Positions 38,640 to 39,371 of a DNA stretch of 39,371 bases are shown one piece after another. How positions within the stretch are numbered: position 1 is the stretch's first letter; every line of letters begins with the position of its first letter. Under the pieces are notes generated by a model, which had not been told where the DNA came from, ran no database searches, and worked only from the letters and a program-made list of their open reading frames with translations. Origin of the DNA: Nitrospira sp. Lineage in GTDB: Bacteria; Nitrospirota; Nitrospiria; Nitrospirales; Nitrospiraceae. The translations under genes were made by a program, and so were the position numbers. The stretch lies in contig JAFEBM010000046.1 of the NCBI GenBank assembly GCA_018242685.1, positions 1 to 39,371 of the forward strand. The letters run 5' to 3'.

Positions 38640-38695
38640 CAACGCCTTTGAGAGCGGACGAGACAAACCGCGGCGCGCCGATCAAAGAGAACGTA

Positions 38696-38709
38696 AGGGG
38701 TTGGCCCCT
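38696..38709. terminator. Weak hairpin downstream of the orphan hicB
   Basis: AGGGG (38696-38700), loop TTGG and CCCCT (38705-38709) form a short perfect stem 57 bp after the stop. It is followed by CTTAGTTGTG, only a poor T-rich tract, so termination is possible but uncertain. Other sequence in 38640-38860 shows nothing recognisable. Confidence 0.25.
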
Positions 38710-38860
38710 CTTAGTTGTGCCTTCGATCCGCATAAAAACCCGCGATAAATAGCGTCACAGTCATATATCATTGAAACACCAACGATTATGCCGTTATGCT
38801 CAGAACATTCGATGACGTGTGAGACGGACAGAAATCGGCACATCCGGCTCTATGCGGATC

Positions 38861-38976
38861 GGTCTAAACATTGTTCGGGAGACGCTTCGCGTCCAGAACC
38901 ATCGGCTGCACCGGACAGCCGCTGCACAACCTCCGATTGCTCCGCGCTTGCCGGTGAGTCGCGGGGCCGTTAGACC
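38861..38976 (+). other. attC-like sequence (imperfect)
   Basis: GGTCTAAAC (38861-38869) and GTTAGACC (38969-38976) are near-reverse-complements 116 bp apart overall; the right one fits the integron R' consensus GTTRRRY. Between them are two hairpins, GACGC-TTC-GCGTC (38881-38893) and CGGCTG-N7-CAGCCG (about 38903-38921). The next gene begins 26 bp further on, as in cassette arrays. Against this, the left box has an extra A and the arms beyond the boxes do not pair. No integrase gene is in the window. Confidence 0.3.
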
Positions 38977-39001
38977 ACGTATTTAACCAAAGAAGAACGA
39001 T

Positions 39002-39371
39002 ATGGCTCTGGATCAAGATGAGGTTATCCGCCAATTCATCAAGCAATATAATTCTTGCCAGGATGCGCAATTTACAATTACTCGCTGGCCAGATAAGGAA
39101 GAGCGAAATCAGAAGGCGTGCGATGCGTATGCAGAGACAGGTGCAGGACGGACTTTAGCCATCGAGCATACTCACATTGAGACCTTCAAACTGCAAAAAA
39201 AGGATTCGGCTCGATTTGAGAAAGTCTGTGGCGTCTTAGAGACAGAACTGAGAGCTGCTTTTCCATATGACGTTACCCTGATCATCCCCACATTTGGTAT
39301 CCAAAAGAGAACTGACTGGAATGGCATTAGAGACACGCTACGAGCGTGGCGAGGTATCATCTTTAGGTGTG
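39002..39371 (+). CDS. Hypothetical protein, 3' truncated by the window edge
   Basis: The frame is open for 123 codons to the end of the window: MALDQDEVIRQFIKQYNSC, then ITRWPDKEERNQKACDAYAE, LAIEHTHIETFKLQKKD and FPYDVTLIIPTFG. No family is recognised with confidence; the strand-plus-EHT pattern followed by a Lys-rich stretch is loosely like nuclease-fold hypothetical proteins, but this is weak. The ribosome site is poor (AAGAA at about 38990). Composition is visibly AT-richer than neighbours, so recent acquisition is likely. The stop codon lies outside. Confidence 0.6.
   Translation, partial: MALDQDEVIRQFIKQYNSCQDAQFTITRWPDKEERNQKACDAYAETGAGRTLAIEHTHIETFKLQKKDSARFEKVCGVLETELRAAFPYDVTLIIPTFGIQKRTDWNGIRDTLRAWRGIIFRC

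Noticed and set aside
38317..38733. 138-codon minus-strand frame across the orphan hicB
   Set aside because: No ribosome site and no family pattern; it is antisense to a clear HicB protein.
1..39371. tRNA, rRNA, CRISPR arrays, insertion sequences and riboswitches
   Set aside because: Scanned by eye for T-loop motifs, regularly spaced repeats, transposase motifs and known aptamer cores; nothing convincing was seen. A covariance-model search would be needed to exclude them fully.

Overview
The window most resembles a chromosomal segment of a Nitrospira-like bacterium (Nitrospirota). This is inferred from the moderately high GC, the crowd of universal-stress-protein genes around a phosphofructokinase and a cupredoxin, the rubrerythrin/Fe-S oxidoreductase/DUF3501 trio and the general gene style. 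There is no rRNA or other marker gene to prove it. No tRNA, rRNA, CRISPR array, transposase or integrase gene was recognised.

Layout. (1) Positions 1-8.9 kb form an accessory region: an SDR oxidoreductase, two convergent hicBA toxin-antitoxin modules, a 58-residue membrane protein, a complete type I restriction-modification operon in the order hsdR-hsdS-hsdM followed by a DUF2283 gene, and an RHH/RelE-type toxin-antitoxin pair. (2) Positions 8.9-14.2 kb hold a two-domain 6-pyruvoyl-tetrahydropterin-synthase-like protein, the minus-strand trio rubrerythrin / GlpC-like Fe-S protein / DUF3501, two lipoproteins and a MarR regulator with a cysteine-rich tail. (3) Positions 14.3-23.6 kb are a stress island: four Usp genes with seven Usp domains, a phosphofructokinase with PPi-type motifs, a cupredoxin, a DUF2934 protein and an unknown 458-residue protein on the minus strand. 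A divergent plus-strand group (Usp, exported pentapeptide-repeat protein, alpha/beta hydrolase) lies to its right. (4) Positions 23.8-25.7 kb hold a Fic protein and a YefM/RelE pair, with a diverged second copy of the hydrolase 3' end between them. (5) Positions 25.8-31.1 kb hold a SWIM-zinc-finger SNF2 ATPase and a coupled pair of kinases (APH fold and APS-kinase-like). (6) Positions 31.4-38.2 kb hold an HPF/cold-shock hybrid, a decayed vanadium-haloperoxidase gene and a TetR-controlled exporter operon of the YbhGFSR type. (7) Positions 38.2-39.4 kb hold an orphan HicB, an imperfect attC-like sequence and a truncated AT-richer gene at the window edge.

How it works together. The minus-strand run 20064-14294 looks like one multi-gene stress unit with overlapping or closely spaced genes, probably co-regulated with the divergent 20507-23612 group through a dyad-rich 442-bp intergenic region. 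The exporter operon has a near-consensus promoter with an embedded inverted repeat that is the likely site of TetR autorepression. The toxin-antitoxin modules carry palindromes on or beside their -10 boxes, as expected for autoregulated modules.

The most unusual observation is recurrent. Two unrelated accessory modules (hicBA-1 and the Fic gene) each sit between two diverged, still codon-aligned copies of the 3' end of a neighbouring gene. That suggests these modules were exchanged by recombination at gene 3' ends without a visible recombinase gene.
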